A DNA stretch of 64,000 bases from positions 3,838,501 to 3,902,500 of the forward strand of contig NZ_JACHNH010000001.1 of the NCBI RefSeq assembly GCF_014205335.1, in the 5' to 3' direction. Below the pieces are notes generated by a model. It saw nothing but the letters and a program-made list of their open reading frames with translations. It searched no databases and had not been told where the DNA came from. How positions within the stretch are numbered: position 1 is the first letter of the stretch; each line of letters begins with the position of its first letter. Positions 60,116 to 64,000 of this stretch are shown here, in pieces. The stretch is from Amorphoplanes digitatis (GTDB lineage Bacteria; Actinomycetota; Actinomycetes; Mycobacteriales; Micromonosporaceae). Made by a program: the position numbers and the translations under genes.

Positions 60116-61459
60116 CTACCCGGCCGGCGTGAGCAGCGCCGACGCCGGCAGGCCGCGGATCGACGCGTCCAGCACCTGGGCCGTGTGCGCGAGCGCGATC
60201 GCGCCGCCCTGGCGGCGCACCGCGGCGGCCACCTGCATCAGGCAGCCCGGGTTCGCCGTCACCAGCAGGCTCGCGCCGGTGGCCAGCACGTTGCCCGCCT
60301 TGCGGTCGCCGAGCTCCGCGGCCGGGCCCGGGTTCAGGATGTTCCAGACGCCCGCCGAGCCGCAGCAGATCTCCGGGTCCGCGATCTCGCGGACCTCCAG
60401 GCCGGGAATGCCGCCCAGCAGCGCGCGGGGCTGCGCCCGTACGCCCTGTGCGTGCGCGAGGTGGCAGGCGTCGTGGTACGCCACGGTCAGCGGCAGCGGG
60501 TGGCGGCGGGCCACCGGGCCCAGCGCGGCCAGGAGCTCCGACAGGTCGCGGACCTTCGCGGCGAAGGCGGCCGCCCGCTCGGCGTACGGGTCGTCGCGCA
60601 GCAGCTCCGCGTACTCCTTCATCGACGAGCCGCAGCCCGCCGCGTTGACGACCACGTACTCGACGCCGGCCCGCTCGAAGCGGTCGATGAGTGCCCGGGC
60701 GAAGCCCCGCGCCTGCTCCTCGCGCCCGTTGTGGACGCTCAGCGCGCCGCAGCAGCCCTGCCCGGGCGGGATCACCACGTCGCAGCCCTCGGCCGCCAGC
60801 ACCCGGACGGTCGCCGAGTTCACGTCCGGGAAGAACGCGTCCTGCACGCAGCCGGTCAGCATCCCCACGACCGCGCGGCGCGGCCCGCGGGCCGGCACCC
60901 GGCCCGGCGGCCTCGGCACCCGCCGCAGCCGCGGCGCCAGCGAGTCCAGGGTGGCCAGCGTCGGCGCGAGGCGCTCCAGCAGGCCGCTGCGGGCGACCAG
61001 CCGCTGCAACCCGCTCACCTGGTACGCGCGCAGCGGGCCCCGCAACAGGCGCAACCTGCGCGGGTACGGGAACAGCGCGAAGATCGCCTCCCGCAGCGCC
61101 CGGTCACGGCCTTTGCGGGGATGCCGCCGCTCCACCTGCGCCCGGGTGTCCTCGATCAGGGAGTCGTAGCGCACCCCCGACGGGCAGGCCGTCACGCAGG
61201 CCATGCAGCCCAGGCAGGCGTCGACGTGCCGGACCATCGAGTCGGTCATCGGCTCGCCGTCCAGGCCCTGCTTCATCAGGTGGATCCGGCCGCGCGGCGA
61301 GTCCATCTCCTCGCCCCACAACACGTACGTGGGGCAGGTGGTCAGGCAGAAGCCGCAGTGCACGCAGTCGTTGACGATGTCGAGCCGGGGCGGGCGATGA
61401 TCGTCGAAGGCGGGTTCGCCGGCGACCGGCCCCAGCACGTCGCGCGGCGCGTCGACCAT
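60116..61459 (-). CDS. glcF: Glycolate oxidase iron-sulfur subunit GlcF
   Basis: A 447-residue protein with two [4Fe-4S] ferredoxin motifs, CVHCGFCLTTCP (about 35-46) and CLGCMACVTACP (about 86-97), and two CCG domains (CCGALSVH and CCGSAGVW). It passes electrons from GlcD/GlcE to the membrane quinone pool. The ATG overlaps the glcE stop (TGATG). Glycolate versus D-lactate cannot be separated by sequence alone. Confidence 0.9.
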   Translation of the reverse strand: MVDAPRDVLGPVAGEPAFDDHRPPRLDIVNDCVHCGFCLTTCPTYVLWGEEMDSPRGRIHLMKQGLDGEPMTDSMVRHVDACLGCMACVTACPSGVRYDSLIEDTRAQVERRHPRKGRDRALREAIFALFPYPRRLRLLRGPLRAYQVSGLQRLVARSGLLERLAPTLATLDSLAPRLRRVPRPPGRVPARGPRRAVVGMLTGCVQDAFFPDVNSATVRVLAAEGCDVVIPPGQGCCGALSVHNGREEQARGFARALIDRFERAGVEYVVVNAAGCGSSMKEYAELLRDDPYAERAAAFAAKVRDLSELLAALGPVARRHPLPLTVAYHDACHLAHAQGVRAQPRALLGGIPGLEVREIADPEICCGSAGVWNILNPGPAAELGDRKAGNVLATGASLLVTANPGCLMQVAAAVRRQGGAIALAHTAQVLDASIRGLPASALLTPAG

Positions 61460-62598
61460 CAGATCCCTCCCACGAAACGGCCCGGTGCGAACAGGTGTCC
61501 CGGATCGAACTGGTCCTTCACCCGCCGCATCAGCTCGAGGCCCGGCACCGGGCCCCACATGTCGACCTGCTCACGCACCCGCGGCGGAGCGGTGAGCACC
61601 ACGCCGTGGCCGCCGGCGCGGATCGCCGCCGCCCGCAGCCGCTCGACGACGGCCGGCGCGGCGTCGACGGGCACGTCGGCGTACAGGACGCCGGTGCCGG
61701 CCGAGCCGCGCAGCGCGACGCCGTGGGAGAGCAGGTCCGGCACCCGCGACAGCGGCGCGGTCAGCTTCATCCCGGCCCCGGTCCACGGGTACGCGCCCCA
61801 CCACGGCGGGAACTCGTCGGTTGCCTGGCCGCCGAGCGCCTTCTCGAGGGTGGCCGCCCGGTCCCGTACCCCCGCGGCGGTGCCCTCCACCAGCACCGCG
61901 AGCGTCACCGGGCCCTCGGCGGGCGCGTCTATCTCGACCGCCGCCGGCACCACCTGCTCGGCGCGGACGGCGGCCAGCAGTGCGCCGATCTGCCCCGCCG
62001 GCGCGGTGCGGACCACCAGCGCGTGCGCGGCCGGGCGCGGGTGCAGCCGGAACGCGCACTCGGTGATCAGCCCGAGCGTGCCGTACGAGCCGGTGAAGAG
62101 CTTGCCCAGGTCGTACCCGGCGACGTTCTTCACGACCTTGCCGCCCGCCCGCGCGACCATCCCGCCGGGCCGGACCACCGTGATGCCGATCAGCAGGTCG
62201 CGGACGGTGCCGTAGCCCAGGCGCCGCGGCCCGCTGGTGTTGGCCGCGACCGTGCCGCCGACGGTCGCGCCCGCCCGGACCGGGTCCAGGGCGAGCTGCT
62301 GATCGCCCAGGTCGAGCCCGGCCAGGGGTGTGCCGGCCCGGACGACGACGATCAGGTCACCGGCGGCGTGCTCGACCACGCCGGTCAGGTTGCGGGTGTC
62401 CACGATCAGGTCGAGGCGCCGCGGCGGCATGCCCCAGTCCAGCTTGCTGCCGCCGCCGCGCACCACGACCGCGAGATCGTCCGCGGCGGCCGCCCGCAGC
62501 ACCTCGGCGGCCTGCGCGGTGTCGGCCGGGGCCGCGACGAACCGGGCCGGCACCCCGCCGACCGTGTCCGCCTCGGTCGCCGCCGTCCAGAGCGCCAT
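61459..62598 (-). CDS. glcE: Glycolate oxidase FAD-binding subunit GlcE
   Basis: A 379-residue FAD_binding_4 protein: VVVRGGGSKLDWG, GATVGGTVAANTSGPRRLGYG (the flavin-binding segment) and GKVVKNVAGYDLGKLFTGSYG, as in GlcE. The C-terminus ends in DQFDPGHLFAPGRF. It overlaps glcD and glcF by one base each (TGATG). Confidence 0.9.
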   Translation of the reverse strand: MALWTAATEADTVGGVPARFVAAPADTAQAAEVLRAAAADDLAVVVRGGGSKLDWGMPPRRLDLIVDTRNLTGVVEHAAGDLIVVVRAGTPLAGLDLGDQQLALDPVRAGATVGGTVAANTSGPRRLGYGTVRDLLIGITVVRPGGMVARAGGKVVKNVAGYDLGKLFTGSYGTLGLITECAFRLHPRPAAHALVVRTAPAGQIGALLAAVRAEQVVPAAVEIDAPAEGPVTLAVLVEGTAAGVRDRAATLEKALGGQATDEFPPWWGAYPWTGAGMKLTAPLSRVPDLLSHGVALRGSAGTGVLYADVPVDAAPAVVERLRAAAIRAGGHGVVLTAPPRVREQVDMWGPVPGLELMRRVKDQFDPGHLFAPGRFVGGI

Positions 62599-64000
62599 CA
62601 GAAGAGCTCCGCCGGGCGCGGCTCGTCCGCCTTGTGCCGCCGGGGCACCTCGCCGCAGAGCCGGGGCGTCGGGAATATCTTGCCGGGGTTGGCCAGCCCG
62701 GCGGGGTCGAACGCGCAGCGCAGCAGCTGCATGGTCTCGAGGTCGTCGTCGGTGAACATCCGCGGCATGTACTTCGCCTTGTCCATGCCGACGCCGTGCT
62801 CGCCGGTGATCGAGCCGCCGTACTCGATGCACAGGTCGATGATCGCGCCGGACACCTCCTCGGCGCGCTCGGCCTGCCCGGGCACGGCGTCGTCGAAGAG
62901 CACGAGCGGGTGCAGGTTGCCGTCGCCGGCGTGGAAGACGTTCGCGACCCGCACGCCGTGCGCGCGGGAGACCTCGCCGATGCGGTGCAGCACCTCCGGC
63001 AGCGCCGTCCGCGGGATGACCCCGTCCTGCACGATGTAGTCCGGGCTGATCCGGCCGACCGCGGCGAACGCCGACTTGCGCCCCTTCCAGAACAGTGCCC
63101 GCTCGGCCGGGTCGGCCGCGATACGCAGCTCGAACGCGCCGTTGCCCTCGCACAGCGCGGTGACCTGCGCGAACTGCGCCTCTACCTCGGCCAGCGGCCC
63201 GTCCAGCTCGACGATCAGCACGGCGCCGGCACCGGCCGGGTAGCCGCAGGCGACGGCCGCCTCGGCGGCCTCGATGGCGAGGGCGTCCATCATCTCGACC
63301 GCCGCCGGGACCACACCGGCGGCGATGATCGCCGAGGTGGCCGCGCCGGCCTGGTCGGTGGTCTCGAAGGCGGCGAGCAGCGTGCGCACGGACTCCGGCA
63401 GCCGGGTCAGGCGCACGGTCACCCGGGTCGCGATGCCCAGCGTGCCCTCGGAGCCGACGAACGCGCCGAGCAGGTCGTAGCCGGGTGAGTCGGGTGCCCG
63501 GCCGCCCAGCTCGACGAGGTCGCCGGCGGGCGTGACGACCTGCGCCCCGATCACGTGGTTGGCGGTGAAGCCGTACTTGAGGCAGTGCGCGCCGCCGGAG
63601 TTCTCCGCGACGTTGCCGCCGATCGAGCAGATCTGCTGGCTGGACGGGTCGGGGGCGTAGTAGTAGCCGGCCGGGGTCGCGGCGTGGGTGACGTGCAGGT
63701 TGATCACGCCGGGCTCGACCACCGCGCGCTCGTCGTCGGGCGCCACCTCGACGATGGCGCGCATCTTCGACGTCACGATCAGCACACCGTCCGCGTGCGG
63801 CAGGGCGCCGCCGGAGAGCCCGGTGCCGGAGCCGCGCGCCACGAACGGCACGTTCGCCTCGACGCAGGCCCGGACCGTCCGCGCGCACTCGGCGGCGTCG
63901 CGGGGCAGCACCACCAGGCCGGGGGTGACTTTGTAGTGGGCCAGGCCGTCACATTCGTAGGTGCGCAGCTCCTGCCGGTCGCTGATCACCCGGCCGGGGC
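62598..64000 (-). CDS. glcD: Glycolate oxidase catalytic subunit GlcD (5' end outside window)
   Basis: An FAD-linked oxidase, at least 467 residues. It shows FVARGSGTGLSGGALP and CSIGGNVAENSGGAHCLKYG (flavin site), HAGDGNLHP and GSITGEHGVGMDK (catalytic histidines). The frame stays open to the window edge and reads PGRVISDRQELRTYE there, matching the internal part of the family's N-terminus, so the true start lies beyond position 64000. The GTG at 63989 is probably not the start. It oxidises glycolate to glyoxylate, or possibly lactate. Confidence 0.9.
   Translation of the reverse strand, partial: PGRVISDRQELRTYECDGLAHYKVTPGLVVLPRDAAECARTVRACVEANVPFVARGSGTGLSGGALPHADGVLIVTSKMRAIVEVAPDDERAVVEPGVINLHVTHAATPAGYYYAPDPSSQQICSIGGNVAENSGGAHCLKYGFTANHVIGAQVVTPAGDLVELGGRAPDSPGYDLLGAFVGSEGTLGIATRVTVRLTRLPESVRTLLAAFETTDQAGAATSAIIAAGVVPAAVEMMDALAIEAAEAAVACGYPAGAGAVLIVELDGPLAEVEAQFAQVTALCEGNGAFELRIAADPAERALFWKGRKSAFAAVGRISPDYIVQDGVIPRTALPEVLHRIGEVSRAHGVRVANVFHAGDGNLHPLVLFDDAVPGQAERAEEVSGAIIDLCIEYGGSITGEHGVGMDKAKYMPRMFTDDDLETMQLLRCAFDPAGLANPGKIFPTPRLCGEVPRRHKADEPRPAELF

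Overview
The window is high-GC actinobacterial DNA, most likely from a Micromonosporaceae member such as Actinoplanes. Four things point there: several extracytoplasmic glycan-degrading enzymes with actinobacterial CBM2 modules, an LpqY-SugABC system, a methyl-accepting chemotaxis receptor (Actinoplanes makes motile spores), and an integrated element built like an actinomycete integrative and conjugative element (AICE). Genus is inference; the sequence itself only supports an actinobacterium. I see no rRNA, tRNA, tmRNA or CRISPR array.

Region 1 (0-43.7 kb) is chromosome, rich in carbohydrate genes. It holds an aldehyde dehydrogenase and a TIGR03086-type protein; a rhamnosidase operon with its own ABC importer (2.2-8.2 kb) next to an AraC-type regulator; a BMP-family lipoprotein next to a chemotaxis receptor; a 2-hydroxyacid dehydrogenase; a starch/maltose regulon (secreted alpha-amylase, LacI-type regulator, malEFG importer, 13-20 kb); an MDR oxidoreductase; a PadR-controlled membrane protein; larEBC for the nickel-pincer cofactor; a PAS-GAF protein and a SUKH-like protein; and a CbiMNQO nickel/cobalt importer behind a Nur-box-like site (27-29.6 kb). 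Then follow a TetR/FAD-monooxygenase pair, smpB, lpqY-sugABC for trehalose (35.3-39.6 kb), and two divergent secreted CBM2 enzymes (an SGNH esterase and a PL11 rhamnogalacturonan lyase) sharing two perfect CebR-type operators.

Region 2 (about 43.7-60 kb) is an integrated element of about 16.3 kb at the 3' end of the lyase gene. A 67-bp perfect direct repeat and a 42-bp perfect repeat flank it. Its replication/integration module is one minus-strand operon, mostly joined by 4-bp start/stop overlaps: DUF6197-like, HTH/zinc-ribbon, Spd-like membrane protein, DUF4031, cytosine-C5 methyltransferase, small Cys-rich protein, HUH-type Rep, Xis and Int. The plus-strand cargo is an asparaginase, a PPC/DUF296 protein, a 65-aa/343-aa overlapping pair, a GIY-YIG nuclease-like protein with a coupled small ORF, and an AT-richer membrane protein. 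I find no FtsK/TraB-type translocase. The right end is non-coding and strongly folded: two related large hairpins in opposite orientation flank a protein of unknown function.

Region 3 (60.1-64 kb) is chromosome again. It holds a glcDEF-type glycolate/lactate oxidase operon on the minus strand; glcD runs off the window end. Before insertion, the lyase and glcF would have converged on one shared terminator hairpin.
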